Below are positions 48,145-60,339 of a DNA stretch of 64,000 nucleotides, piece by piece. Location: contig JASANE010030191.1 of NCBI GenBank assembly GCA_030248225.1, forward strand, positions 62,001 through 126,000, given 5' to 3'. Each line of letters opens with the position of its first letter. The first letter of the stretch is position 1. Position numbers and translations under genes: made by a program. This stretch comes from Trileptium ribeirensis (taxonomy: Eukaryota; Nematoda; Enoplea; Enoplida; Thoracostomopsidae). The notes under the pieces are model-generated. The model had not been told where the DNA came from. It did no database searches and was given only the letters and a program-made list of their open reading frames with translations.

Positions 48145-49965
48145 GGGAACTAATGCGTCGTTAACGTTTATTTGTGTGCAGTTAGTGCACACTGTAGCCA
48201 GTATGGTCAGCATGAATGCACGATGCTCGATTAGCGTGCAAAATACACATCGCATGCGGTCGTCGTGCAATGGCGCTAACCTTAGCACATGCAAATGCAA
48301 CAGCATTAGCCAATGCACACATCTTTGCAACTACCATCTCCATTGCTACGTAGCATAATGATATATTTGCTTACAGGCGTGCGATGAAAACGACGACAGG
48401 AATATACACTTACGTATAGCGGTTATAACATATATTTTATTACGAACAATTGTGTACTCCATTTCTTATTTGAGTTGGCGTATTTGTACAGATATGAAAA
48501 TGTTTTTGTCACTTTCGCATAAAGATACCTTATGCGCCGTTCACAGAGTACTGGTACACCGACTCGAAAATTTCTGCTGTAAACTATCTGTCCTTCGTAG
48601 CTTATTGTAAACGATCGGTCGTGCTTACGCAAATGTTATATATCACCAATTATCTGCGACAAAGTTACAAAAAATGAAGTAATTGTAATTTTTGGCGTAA
48701 ACAATGGGTCGTTTATAACTAAAGTATCAAAAACCGACCGTACAAAACATAAATTAGCTGTTGGCAACTCTGAGACACCAAAATTTAAGTTATGCTTCCA
48801 TAATATATAACAAACGTATTCTGCGGATGAAATAGACCGGTAATCTTTATAAAATTATTCTTTTTCTACCAATGAGATAGTTCGAGACACCAGAGACCGC
48901 ATAGAATTTTTGCTTCGTGCGCATTTGTTTTGTTTGTACATATAAGTGGTGTATTATCATAGGGTTTGTAGTTTCAGAAGATATCTTTCTCCACAATCTG
49001 ACCTAAATTGCTGGCAGTATTGAAATGGCCTACATTTCTATGCCGGTAATATTACTATTGATAAATTTAATATTGCACAATTTTTTACTTGTTTACTTCA
49101 GCAATCACCGCAACAATTTCTAAAACTTAGAGAAATGGTGAATGAATGTTATATACTATTTAACGGAGAAACGGAGTGGTCAAACGTAGAAATGAATGTT
49201 ATATACCATTTAAATTGTATAAATATGAGACACAGTTGCTCGAAATGATTAGATAATGAAGAGTGTTTATCTGCTCACATGGAATTCTAAAGCTTGTGTA
49301 CAAATTAAAGTTTTGGGAGTCTGTTTTCGCTAAAGGCTTATGTATCTGTTTCGCTATGTACAGGCAATGAATGTTGTTATGCGTGTGGCGAATGTTGATA
49401 CCAGAGTGTGGAAATTTGAGATTTAGCAATATCGTTGAGATTTCATCGCTTTGTATATATAACTGTTGCAAATAATACAGATCGCTGGTTTCTTAAGCAC
49501 ATAGATAAGTATCTGAATTCGTATCTTTCTAGTACAATATGTAATATGGCAAATTACGAATGCATTTCTCTATCTTCAACTAACATAAAAACAATTCCAA
49601 ACAGCTGCAAACACGTCAGGCATTGCACTAAAATACGAAATGGAGTACACAATTTGCTTGTAATAAAATATTAAATTTAGGTTATAACCGATGCAAACTT
49701 AGATTTCGATCGACCTGTTCATTGCACGCCTGCAAGCAAAGGTCCTATCATATACTCTGCCGGGAAGCAATAGCGTATAGCCGGATAGCATTTGCATAGA
49801 TGTTTGCATCGGCTAGTAGTGCTTCATGTGCCTGTTCTACGGTTAGCACCATTGGACGACCACCGCATCAGATGTGTCTTTTGCGCGCTAATCGAGCATC
49901 GCGCATTCGTGTCGACCATTGTGGCAGTGTTCACTATGTGCACACAAATAAACGTGAACGACGCA
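48145..49965. repeat. ~250-bp inverted repeats about 1.3 kb apart
   Basis: 48145-48395 matches the inverse of 49700-49965. Shared text includes GCTAATCGAGCATCG, CGCATC/CGCATG, TGCACACAAATAAACGT and GCAGGCGTGC. The arms have drifted but remain alignable over most of their length. In the same frame both arms read about 50 codons with similar amino acids, although the left arm has stops. The loop has no recognised gene. Either a foldback-type element or two copies of one repeat in opposite orientation. Confidence 0.75.
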
Positions 49966-49999
49966 TAAGTGTAAGACTTGTAATGTGGCCTTCCGATTG

Positions 50000-50792
50000 T
50001 CATATACCCTCAGCGCAAAAAAAGAGATCTAGACCTCAAACGTATTATAAGAAATATTTATTGACTGAGCTCAGTGAAATCACCTTTTATTTATTGTAAG
50101 AACTCAAATTTCTCAGGGTTGGAATGAACAAACTTTATATATTGCACTTATAGGCTGAATATAACCCTGACAAAAAGATTCAGCTGTGGAGAATCAAGGG
50201 AATCGCGTCAACGTCTGCTCCCACGGGCGAATCTCACCTTTAGGGGCTTTAGAAAAATAATAGCTTAAAGCGAAGGGGTAGCCCTTTGACTTAGGCTTAG
50301 CATATCCAGAACAGCTTATCTTGCATTTCACTTCCGCCCTAAAAGTTATATTGGCCGACCCGAGATGTTGTTTCAGGCATAAGCTTATGCATATAAAAAC
50401 TAACCTTGACGAATTCGGTTTCTATACGTTTGTGTAGAATATTCGTACTTGATATCAATGAACCGGTTGTCCGTTAAATCCAGATATTAAGCGTATCACG
50501 GTCAGTCGGAACTTGTTGCTATTTCGGTCCGTCACCACACTCTACTCACCGTATGTGCTACCGTCGTTAATGTTATAGTACTTTTTAATAAATAACAAGG
50601 TAGGATTTAGTCCTGTAATTATTTCTAAAATAAATAAAAAATTGCGTACCTACTGGATAAAATTCCATACATTGTCCAATCTTAGCTACAACAAATTTTT
50701 TAGTAATTTCTAGTTGCCGCATAGAATAAACTAGTGAAGCTCGCTTGCGAGCCAGACTTCGAGTGGTGAGAACAATCCCCCGAAGCAGAAGT
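50000..50792. other. No recognisable gene
   Basis: Unassigned intron sequence; a short palindrome, GCTCGCTTGCGAGC, lies at 50739-50752. Confidence 0.5.
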
Positions 50793-51100
50793 GTGAAAAA
50801 TATTTGCCACACAATATTTTTGACGCTCGCAATGAGCTTGTCGGCCCAGAAAATCCCATATCCGACACTAAAACCAACAATAAACATACATTCAGGTGCT
50901 TTTCCCACGACTTCTCACCAAAAATTTCGAAAATTTCATTTTTTATGCCAAGTATAAACCAGAAATGTAAAAAATATTTGCCCAACAATATTTTTAACAT
51001 TTGGAATCAGTTTACCTGCCCAGAAAACCCCATATAAGACACTAAAAGCAACAAAAAACGCATATTTAGGTGCATTTCCCACGACTTTTCACCAAATATG
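50793..51100. repeat. Two tandem ~175-bp units
   Basis: Both units carry AAAAATATTTGCC, CAATATTTTT, GCCCAGAAAA(T/C)CCCATAT and GGTGC(T/A)TTTCCCACGACTT. They have diverged by about one base in six to eight by eye. Confidence 0.75.
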
Positions 51101-51991
51101 AAATTTACCGCCAACTATAAGCTTATAGACTCCAGATTGGGAAGTAGTTGAAAAATTTGTTATATATCATTGGAATGCCCTGGTATAGCTACATACAATA
51201 TGCTTATTAGTTTGCGGATATCTCGTTTACTTATTGAGAAAAGTCGCAAAAACTGGAGGGGGTGCCCGAAAAATGGGCCAAAATGACGCCATTTTGCCCC
51301 ATAACTTTTCCCACGGGAAAAAATTCAAAAATCGGGCTCCATCACTACACCTAAATCGACTATTGCGGTTCGAATGAGCTATCTTGCATCAAAGTCCGCA
51401 AAACCGTTATCGACATCCAGGTGCGACAAACACACACAGACAGGACCTCCTCAACCCCCCTCGAAAGCCAAAATTGAAAATTCTCGTGCCACTCGAATTC
51501 AATAAGGGTTAAGAATCATAGTTATTAAAGTCTTAGGATTATAAACGGGTAGCATAATTTATCATATTTTAGTTTTAGCAGAAGCAAAGCCTTAGACCAC
51601 CAATTTACTTGATAACGGCGTCAGTCGTAGAAAGCTACCATAATTATATAGATTTTGAGTTTAATCCCAGAACATTCCTTTGTCACGTAATCCTGGAAAG
51701 CAGTAAATGTATTTAAAGCCTTTGCGTACTAAAATTTCAAAGCCTCTAATGTCAGTCCTAAAATCTACCTACATGTTTACCTCCCAAACCTCAAACCAAT
51801 TTAAAAACACATGTTACCATTTTAGTTCGATTTTTTTTATCTCTTATGCTAAAACCCCATTGTATTCACCCGGCATCGAAGCCTCCATCCGAACTTTTGT
51901 AATTTTAGTTTAAGTATTTTTGTAATTTTTTTCAGGTTGTAATATTTTACAATAATTATACATACTAAACAACGCATATTTACTGACTGTA
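51101..51991. other. Repeat debris and probable 5' leader of the CR1-like element
   Basis: A phrase ACACACACAGACAGGACC at 51430-51447 recalls the tail of family F. The retrotransposon's 5' end cannot be placed exactly; it lies somewhere in the few hundred bases before the ORF1 ATG at 51992. Confidence 0.4.
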
Positions 51992-52882
51992 ATGCCTTCT
52001 AAATGCAATATATGCACTTCTACATATGGGGAAGCTGATCCTCGGGTTCAGTGTGTTGCCTGCAATAAAAGTTTTTGTCCGGGTCAGACATGTTCTGGTG
52101 TGGGTCTTAGTTATGTTCGTACTCTGAACGATGCTTCTAAGCTAATGGGCTTGTCGTTTATATGTGCCAACTGTAAAGATGAACTTCCCGGTCTTAGATC
52201 TGTCGTACATTCGCTTCGCGAAGAAGTGTCGCAGTTAAAGCAAGATATTAGTCGCGAATCATCTGCAGGTTTCGATGAACGTATGGTTATTCTTGAAAAT
52301 AAATTGGACCAATTCATTAATCAATTCAATGGGCCTAGTTTTTTTCATGCTGTTGCTGAAGCAGTGGCAAAAGCTACGTCTAAAGCTGTTTTCGAAGCTA
52401 CATCTGAACTGCGCGAAGTCGAAAGTAAAAAAGATAATGTAGTAGTTTTCGGACTCAAGCCAGTCGTGGGTGTTTCGGATTTGCAGCAAATCCGGAACTT
52501 AATAACTGGTCTTAATTCTGAAAATTTGTTCCCCGATGATGCTGTCGACGCTTGGAGAGCTGGTCCTGGTGCTGCGGATGGTCAACCACGTATTCTAAAG
52601 GTTAAAGTTTCTGGATCTGCTGCAAAACGCCGTTTAATTGACTATGCACGAGCTAAAAAGTTTCCAAATTTGAAAATTCGCCGCGACATGACATATTTAG
52701 AACGTCAGGCTGCTAAAGAAGCAGCTGCGAATCGACAACAGAATAACTCTTCCACTTCTGGGATTACTCCAAGTTATCGGTTGAGTGCTGTTCCGGCTGA
52801 AAACAGTAATACTATTCCAACGGTTGCTCGTAATAGTAACGGTACTCATTGCAACTATATAAATCAGTTGCCCCCTCAGTAG
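51992..52882 (+). CDS. CR1-like retrotransposon ORF1 (zinc finger, coiled coil, RNA-binding)
   Basis: An intact 296-codon frame. Residues 5-60 hold a PHD-like cysteine pattern (CNIC, CVAC, FICANC), followed by a coiled-coil stretch (LRSVVHSLREEVSQLKQDI). Around residues 150-235 is an RRM-like/ORF1p domain (KKDNVVVFGLKPV, then PRILKVKVSGSAAKRRLI), ending in a basic tail. ORF1 proteins of this kind bind element RNA and help target-primed reverse transcription. It ends at TAG 52880-52882, overlapping the open ORF2 frame. It lies in the intron of the unrecognised gene. Confidence 0.9.
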   Translation: MPSKCNICTSTYGEADPRVQCVACNKSFCPGQTCSGVGLSYVRTLNDASKLMGLSFICANCKDELPGLRSVVHSLREEVSQLKQDISRESSAGFDERMVILENKLDQFINQFNGPSFFHAVAEAVAKATSKAVFEATSELREVESKKDNVVVFGLKPVVGVSDLQQIRNLITGLNSENLFPDDAVDAWRAGPGAADGQPRILKVKVSGSAAKRRLIDYARAKKFPNLKIRRDMTYLERQAAKEAAANRQQNNSSTSGITPSYRLSAVPAENSNTIPTVARNSNGTHCNYINQLPPQ

Positions 52883-55713
52883 AGGCCAGTGGAGAGGGAT
52901 TTTGTTATGATGTGTCATATGTGTCTGGTGAGAGTGAGCTTTGTGTAGTGTGTTGCAATGCGAACGGAATTTTAAGTAAAAAGGATGATTTAAACCGATT
53001 TCTGGATACTTTTAATCCTGATATAGTAGGAGTTACTGAGTCAAAGTTAAACAGCTCAATTCCTGACAATTATTTTATAACTAATAACAAATATGCCGTT
53101 TTTAGAAAAGACCGAACTCGTTGTAATGGAGGTGGAGTTTTAATTTTAATTAAAAACAGTCTAACTTTTAAGTTTATCGATGCTAATAAGGAATTTAGTT
53201 CTGAATGTGTTGTTATTCAGCTTATCTTGCGTAATTTTGTTTTGAATATTGGTGTTTTTTATCGTGCACCTAATCGCAATGAAGAACTTATTTATATATA
53301 TGATGATGTTTGTCAACTTGATCTCAGTATACCAACTTTGTTGATGGGTGATTTCAATCTACCTGGGGTGAATTGGGATAATTTTACAACATCAATAAGT
53401 GATCACTCCAATTTTGTTCAAGAAATGACTTCTCTTGGTCTTGAGCAACTAATTAATCAACCGACTCGTTTTAATCCTGATCACATTTTGGATTTAATTT
53501 TCGTGAACAACACTAGAATAATAAAAAATTTTTGTGTTTCAGCTCCTTTAGGGCGTTCCGATCATGCGACTATCCGGTGTACTGTGAATTGTTCGAATCC
53601 CCCTGTTTCGCGTACAGTTCGTATGTTTCAGAATATGGATAAAGTGTCTATAAACTATGTTTTGTTACATACCGATTGGGATTCCGTGTTTTGGCAATTA
53701 CATACTGACTCTATTAATTCAACTATTTGCAAATTCTTCAACTTTTTTCTATCTGTTTGTGGCCAGTTAATTGATTTATATGTTCCAACTAAAGTTGTTG
53801 TTGATAACCGTTATTCTTTTTGGCCAAAATACATTCAGAAAATGCTATTAGAAAGAGACTGTCAATTTAAAAGTTATACGCGAGATTTCAATTTTTCAGC
53901 TAAATGTAATTATGAAAAACTTTCTCATGACATCAAAACTGCGCAATATCATCATCTTTTGTTTGTTGAACGTAAGCTTTGTGATAGTAAAAAAGATTGC
54001 AAGAAATTCTTTCGTTATGTCAACTCTAAACTAAAAATTAGCCACAGTTTTCCTGTTACAGTTAATGCAAGTGGGGCTACTGCAGTTACTGATAATGACA
54101 AGGCCAATATATTCAATTCATATTTTGCTTCTGCATATAGAGCTGATAATGGTTCTACTTGTGTTTGTGCTAGAAGAACTATATCGTGCAATGAAAATAT
54201 TGATTTTTCTCCTGAACGTGTGGAGCTTGCTATCAGACGTATTAAGCGCAATTCCGTTTTGGGTCCCGATCAAATACCAGCTATATTTTTCAGAGAATTC
54301 GAAACAGCTTTGGCTATTCCACTCAGTATCTTGTATAACTTTGCTTTTAATTTTTGTGTTATACCGCGGAATTGGAAAGATGCAAGTGTTACACCCATCT
54401 TTAAAAACAAGGGATCTAGAGCAGATGTACGAAATTATAGAGACGTCAGTGTTTTGTGTAATTCGTTTAAACCATTTGAACATATTATTAATGAATTTTT
54501 GCTTGATTTTTGTATTAATTCTGGTATTATTAGCGATTATCAACATGCCTATCTTCCTGGTAGATCTACTATTACAATTTATTGACATCTTTGAATAGTT
54601 GGGTTAATGCGGTGGATCGTGGTGATTTTGTTAATATTATATATTTGGATTTGAAAAAAGCATTCAATTCTATTTCTCATTCGAAATTAATGTTGAAGCT
54701 AGAGGCTTTGGGAATTCACGGTAAAGTTCTAAATATATTAAGAGAGATCGTAACACTCAGGAGGCAGCGTGTTAAAATAAATGGGGTTTTGTCGGATTAT
54801 ATCGACCTCTTAAGTGGCGTGCCGCAAGGATTTAAACTAGGGCCTACACTTTTCATGTTATTTGTCAATGACCTTCCTACTGTTTTAGAAAATTGTACTA
54901 TTCAGTTGTATGCGGATGATTCTAAATTGTATTACTGTGTTCCTAGAAACAATGGTGATACCAATATTCTACAAACAGAGCTTAATGCTGTTATAGAGTG
55001 GATGCAGTATTGGCAGTTGGATGTTTCTGTTGATAAATCTTTTGTTTTAAATTTAGGTAGAAATATTAATGAAACTAAATATTTGGTTGAAAATGTTGAG
55101 TTGCCAGTTGTTAGTTCATGTCGTGATCTTGGAATTATTGTTTCGTCTAATCTACGCTTCCATGAACATGTTAATTTAGTTGTAAAACGAAGTATGATCA
55201 TGGTCAATGCAATACTACGTAATTTTGTAACCAGAGATGTTAATTTGCTCGTTAAACTTTATAATATTTATGTTACTAGTGTTCTGTCTTACGGTTCTGA
55301 AATTTGGAGACCCGGTTTTCAAGGTGATATTGATAAATTGGAAAAGATACAAGATTACTTCACTAAAAGACTCACTGGTTTTTCCAGATATGAATACAGT
55401 GAGACTGAACATTTTAGGTTTGCCTACTATTAAAGTGAGGTTTGTTATGAGAGATTTAATTTTTCTATATAAAATTATTAATGGACTCACTTGCCTTAAT
55501 GCAACAGATTTTTTCTGTTTTTACGAATCTAACTATGTGTCCAGACGTCATTCTAAAAAGCTTACTCTCCCAAGATATAACCTGGCCTGTAAAAAACATT
55601 TTTTCACATACAGAACTGTTCTTGAATGGAATCAACTGAGAGAACATGTTGTGTCAGCACCCTCTTTGAGTATATTCAAATCAAGACTTAAGATGCATTT
55701 TGGTGTTAAGTAA
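52840..55713 (+). pseudogene. CR1-like retrotransposon ORF2 (endonuclease and reverse transcriptase), two frameshifts
   Basis: An APE-type endonuclease (CNANGILSK, VGVTESKLN, MGDFNLPGVNWDN, GRSDHATIR) is followed by a reverse transcriptase (SVLGPDQIPA, VTPIFKNKGSRADVRNYR, YLDLKKAFNSISH, GVPQGFKLGP, and the YADD box in LYADDSKLYY) and the usual C-terminal region (WNQLREHVVSAPSLSIFKSR). The frame shifts near 54575-54582 and near 55400-55410, otherwise with no stop, so the copy died recently. In the first part the frame has no ATG before the endonuclease core. Confidence 0.92.
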
Positions 55714-55815
55714 TATAAAATATTTTTGATACTGTTTAATGATTTAATGTATAATGCGTTGTTTTTATGTCTTTATGAAACTATCCTTAATAAATTTTGA
55801 GTTTGAGTTTGAGTA
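55714..55815 (+). mobile_element. 3' end of the CR1-like element
   Basis: Short 3' UTR with AATAAA at about 55790 and a terminal TTTGAG repeated three times. A simple repeat at the 3' end instead of poly(A) is common in CR1-type elements. Target-site duplication not identified. Confidence 0.7.
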
Positions 55816-56349
55816 TATAATTAAAACTTTAACGGTTCTGCATTGGTGTAAATAACGGTTTGATACTAATACCTTACACGCTAATCATCACCAGCGTAAT
55901 AACTCATTTTTTAAATTGATAGTGTCAACCTGTAACCTTTTTAGATGCAAAATTATTTGCAATTTTTGAACAAATATACAATTTCATCGCATTCTGTAAA
56001 TCCGAGAAGAAAACGTTTTGACACTTGTGCTTAAATAGAAATAATTAAATATATTCATGCTCAACGTTTCCTCTGCTTTAATTAAATTAAGTAAATATAT
56101 ACAATTGGATAATCTTGTTTATTGATTCGTTATAAATTTTATGTTCACTTTCTGACGTCTAAATGCTCCGACGATTATATACTGGAATTTTTATCAAAAG
56201 ATATAGATAACCTTAATTTTATAGACATAGGTGATGGTCCGGCTTGTTTAATCAGACGGTAGATGAATTGTCAGGGAATTACTCAGGATCGGCCCTATTA
56301 AAACAATCTAAAGAAAACGAAAACTAAGAAGGTATATATATCTATGTAT
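55816..56349. other. No recognisable gene
   Basis: AT-rich intron sequence between two transposons. Confidence 0.5.
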
Positions 56350-57915
56350 CAGGAGATCTCCGGAACCGGTATCAGCAACCGGAACAGTTCATTTAAACCG
56401 GAACCAGGTCTTCGAAACTTATTGAGCGGAGCGAAGTGAAGCATTTTTGTTTTCGTAAGAGCGGGAAAATTCGGTACCGTTTTTCCGATCGTTGAACCCC
56501 TCAGTAACTACTGGGCCGATTTAAAAGAAAACTTTTGTTGAAATAGATTTTGTCAAAATTTGCTTCAGTTAATTAGTATCATTTTCAAACAAAATTTGCT
56601 TATTTTTCAATGAATAATTAGTGTAAGGCTATTGTTTTTGTGCATATACTGCATCTCGTCGTGGTGATTGTGAATCGGGTGTTTATTACTATTCGAGGAA
56701 GTTAAAACATGCTATTTAGTTAATTACCTAATTACTAATAATTATTATCTGATTTTTTGAAAATTTTCAAAGTGACCAGAAATAAAAATAAATTGCACAC
56801 TGGGCTTTTCTATGTCACTGATCACGAATATGATATTTCTGAAGCTATAAAACTTGACCGTATGTGCTAATTAGTTAATTAATTAGGTAATTTTATGCAA
56901 ATTTAAAATCACTTCAAAATTGCTAATTTGTTGCTCTCGGGGTTATCGATGTTGGTGATAATGAATATGTGGCTTTTAAAGCTCTGTGATTTTATCATGG
57001 GTACTAATAAATTAGTTAATTAATTAACTAATTAGTTGGTGTTACAAATTAGCTAATTTTTTATCTAGCGAGCCTTTTGTATGGTTGAAGCGACATCAAT
57101 TGCCTAAAGCGTGATACTTACTATAAATTGATTAAATACTTTGCCTGTTGCTCCGCTCACTTTTTGTAATTACGTTTACCAGTATATAGTATAACACATG
57201 AAGGGAATTACAATTTGAAATGTATTAAAATAACGTTTACACTAAACTTTATGTAGTGCGATGACATTGCATCTCTTGAACTTTGGAACGACTGAAAAAG
57301 TTAATATTTATCGATCAGCGTATCGTTTTTGGACCCCCAGAGAAAAAATGGCTTCCACGGTACAGCCTTGCGTAACTTGCGTGAAACTGAATATGCGTGT
57401 AACGAAACATTTGCATAGAGCTTAGACTAAATACTTTCGCTCCGTCTCCTATCGCCCCCCTTTACTAGACACACGTTTGTTGCATGTTATGCCTGACGAT
57501 TATGATGACTTTCTGATCAGAACGCTATATTATAAATAACACAGACTGTGATACTACTCGCACTGTTTCAATAAATGAAGTTCAATTCCAAGAACACAAT
57601 TTCTGACTGCGATGCAGATATGCTACTTTACTCCAATGTAGGTTGATTTACAAAGTTTACAAGCTCACTCACTGGTACGTGACGCAATTTATGCTAGTAA
57701 AGCTTACAGCTAAGTACTTCTAAATAATCCATACTCTGTTACCTAGTTGGACCGGTCTAATTTGACCTAACCTTGTTTTATTAACAACCCTTTGTAGGGT
57801 AAAGATGAAAAATTCATACTAAAATTATGTATCCACCTACGTTTAACAGGGAAATTTTATGAGCTAATATTTTCCGTTGTTTGGCTGTATTGGAACTTGA
57901 TCATTGTATATATTA
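56350..57915 (+). mobile_element. Truncated family A hAT with an internal insertion
   Basis: The left end is a worn TIR (CAGGAGATCTCCGGAACC) with CCGGAAC repeats. Family A sequence resumes at about 57184 (TATATAGTATAACACATGAA) and runs to the TTGATCATTGTAT block near 57900. The right terminus is missing. Confidence 0.75.
56421..57183. mobile_element. AT-rich MITE-like insertion inside the hAT copy
   Basis: Left end TGAGCGGAGC and right end GCTCCGCTCA (57154-57163) are exact inverses. The interior has repeated TTAATTAGTTAATTAATTA-type palindromes. It interrupts family A just after CTTCGAAACTT. The right boundary is uncertain, because about 20 further bases not found in family A follow the right repeat. 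No coding sequence. Confidence 0.6.
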
Positions 57916-58088
57916 CGATTATGTTCATGTGCATGAGATTCATATTTTTAAACTAATGAATCTTCTTATTCTTCATGCTGAATCAAATTTTAAATTACTG
58001 TCTCACAAATTTAGCTGCTATGTATTCTCCATGTCACCGGTAATTAAGTCGTACACAAGCATTAAATTCATGTTTTCGAATAATGCAG

Positions 58089-58237
58089 AATCTTATTCTT
58101 TATAATGATGCGGTCACCATTATGCGATGTTTAGCACTATTTCAGCTGTCTTACGGTGATGAGCCTGAAGAAAAATTACTTTATTCGTGGGAAACTATAC
58201 ACCCTAATATGATTGTGGATCCTGGAACATTTGTTCA
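58089..58237 (+). CDS. Further exon of the unrecognised gene
   Basis: Acceptor ATAATGCAG, 149 bases, phase 0 at the start, which matches the phase 0 end at 44044. It reads NLILYNDAVTIMRCLALFQL, then GDEPEEKLLYSWETIHPNM. It ends GTTCA before GTAAGTAT (phase 2), or alternatively reads two codons further to a TAA, so it may be internal or terminal. Joining it to the exon at 43852 implies a 14-kb intron containing the CR1-like element. Confidence 0.7.
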
Positions 58238-58516
58238 GTAAGTATAATTAAACCAATTGTTCCAGCGATTTTCTCACTTCTGGAAAGCAATTGTTTGTAA
58301 TTGCGCGACGGTCGTCGTTCATCCATTTTTCCTATATCAGTAGGCTGTGCTCGTACCAATGTATATTTTTCAGATATTAGCAGCGGGCGCAAAATCTTTA
58401 ATGCTTAAAAGGTCGAATGATGAAGTAAAGCTCTCTACATCGTTCAAGGATATTCATTATTTTTCAGGAATAATTTATCGTTCTTTAGCTGTGGCTTCAC
58501 ATAATTTTGTTTTTAG

Positions 58517-58627
58517 GAAATTATTACTTTTGATTATCTTAAGACGTTATGTGCGAATGGTGAAAATGATGCATTTGATCAAAAATTGGGAAACTTGGTT
58601 TTAGCTGTTTCACATAGACCAAAATAA
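58517..58627 (+). CDS. Candidate exon, unrecognised
   Basis: The acceptor TTTGTTTTTAG is followed by 36 codons reading EIITFDYLKTLCANGENDAF and then KLGNLVLAVSHRPK to TAA. It is protein-like, but its phase (0) does not fit the strong donor at 58238. It would fit only if the previous exon ended at the poor donor TTT/GTTCAG. A second acceptor at 58679 precedes another plausible stretch, EIYVSFARGIDVGSF. Confidence 0.3.
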   Translation, partial: EIITFDYLKTLCANGENDAFDQKLGNLVLAVSHRPK

Positions 58628-58817
58628 ACGATGAACAGAACAGAATAGACAGGCACTGTAGAAGGTGTTTATATTACAGATGAAATTTATGTATCCTTTG
58701 CTCGTGGTATCGATGTGGGCAGCTTTTCATGTCGAGTACTCACTAAAATTTTACCCTTATAAGTAAACACAATTACAATTAATTCAAGACATTTTTGGCG
58801 TATTTTGACGGTTACAG

Positions 58818-58882
58818 TGCGGTGTGGTCGTCCAGTTCAACTGGGACAATCCCCAGATGAACTGGCGGGAATCGTATCAAAG
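58818..58882 (+). CDS. Candidate exon, unrecognised
   Basis: 65 bases between GGTTACAG and the donor TCAAAG/GTATTT. In phase 1 it reads RCGRPVQLGQSPDELAGIVSK; the other frames give either a stop or CGVVVQFNWDNPQMNW. Clean splice sites and protein-like text, but the phase link to its neighbours is not established. Confidence 0.35.
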
Positions 58883-59129
58883 GTATTTTTGGTTCCTCTA
58901 GTTCCAAAGTTGTGGACCCCCAGGTATATTTTTTAATTTGGAGTAGGCAGCTTAAGAGTATGCTTGTTTGTCTCACCGCCAAGGCAATGAACTTAGAGGA
59001 CTGTATATGTAATTTAGAGAGGTTTAAGCTTTAGCTGTAATGAACATCAACTAAGAAAATGAGCCAAATATCAGCCGTGTTGCTTGATTTGTTCAGGAGA
59101 TATATATACCCGCTTATTACGTATTTGGG

Positions 59130-60001
59130 GACTACCAAATTGAATGTGTCATGGATGATCACGTGTCATCAATGGTATTTAAATTCGCGGTCGATGCAAA
59201 GCTTGTCCATCGGATTCACCGCCATCGTCCGGAACTTGATATCATCGACTTGCAATCTGACTTAACTTATCTGGCAGACAGTTTTTGTAATGATTGGAAA
59301 TTTTGGTTTAATGTCAATAAGTTCTCTTGTTTACACTTTGGATCATCGAACCCTTGCCACAAGTGCTCTATGGCTGGAAATTTCACCCCTAGCGTATCCC
59401 AGTGCAAGGATCTTGGTATTATCGATTCTACCCATCTCAAATCATTTGCCCAATGTGCTGCTGGGGTTAAATCCGCCAATACCGTAGGTGTACTTCGCCG
59501 AACAATTCATTTTTGGAATAGATATGTTTTTCTGCAACTCTACCTCGCGTTAAGTTCGTCCCATTCTGGAATACTCTGTTTCTTCTTGGAGCCCCCATTT
59601 GGAACGTGACATATCGCTTATAGAAGGTGTGCAACGACGTGCTACCAAACTTATTCCAGCATTGCGTAACTTGGAGTACGATCAGCGGCTTAAACTGCTT
59701 GGTATCCAGTCGCTCAGTTGCGCCGTGTTCAGTCAGACCTAATACTTCTTCATAAAATGTTACATACTCTGGTTGATTACGACTGGGGTAGGTTAGTCTC
59801 ATTGGCGCCTGTTGCTGGTTTACGTCGGCACTTCCTGCATTTCCGAGTCGATCAGCTTTCCTGTCACAATTATCGCAAGTTCCAGTACGCCGTGCGTGTA
59901 ATAAAGGTGTGGAACAATCTGTCGGAATTTGTTGTAACAGCACCCACCACTGAAGATTTTAAATGCCTTCTCTATGACTCTGGCTTTTTAAATCGCTTAT
60001 G
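59130..60001 (+). pseudogene. 5'-truncated non-LTR reverse transcriptase fossil
   Basis: It begins just at the catalytic box (FKFAVDAKL, a damaged FADD-x-KL), continues with LADSFCNDWKFWFNVNK, LGIIDSTHLK and ISLIEGVQRRATKLIPALRN, then DLILLHKMLH, and ends VIKVWNNLSEFVVTAPTTEDFK before TGA at about 60001. At least two frameshifts (near 59590 and 59730) separate the pieces. CR1/L2-type C-terminal RT, clearly a different family from the element at 52 kb. Confidence 0.88.
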
Positions 60002-60339
60002 ACACCGCAGTCACCCTGCTGCTGTCACTTCTTTCAGCATACTACTGCATCAAATGTCGCTGAAGCGGCTAACATTCTGGCCCCCTATGTTACGTAATGG
60101 TACAACGCAATACTTGCAATGGCAACGGGCCGGGCGGTGAGCATTTTCCATGAGCATGTGTAACTATATAGAGGATTTACTTTACAGAATAAGGCCAAAA
60201 ACTAGACTCTCCACAGGACCAAAATTTTACCTGAGGGACTTTGAGCTGGGGGCTGCAAACTGGGGTACCGGAAGCACTTGGAGAATTCTCCTAGGTAACC
60301 TAGGGAAAAGTCGTGCCCCTCAGATTAACTGGGAGTTTT

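Noticed and set aside
54118..54588. Open frames antisense to the retrotransposon
   Set aside because: Shadows of ORF2, with low-complexity composition.
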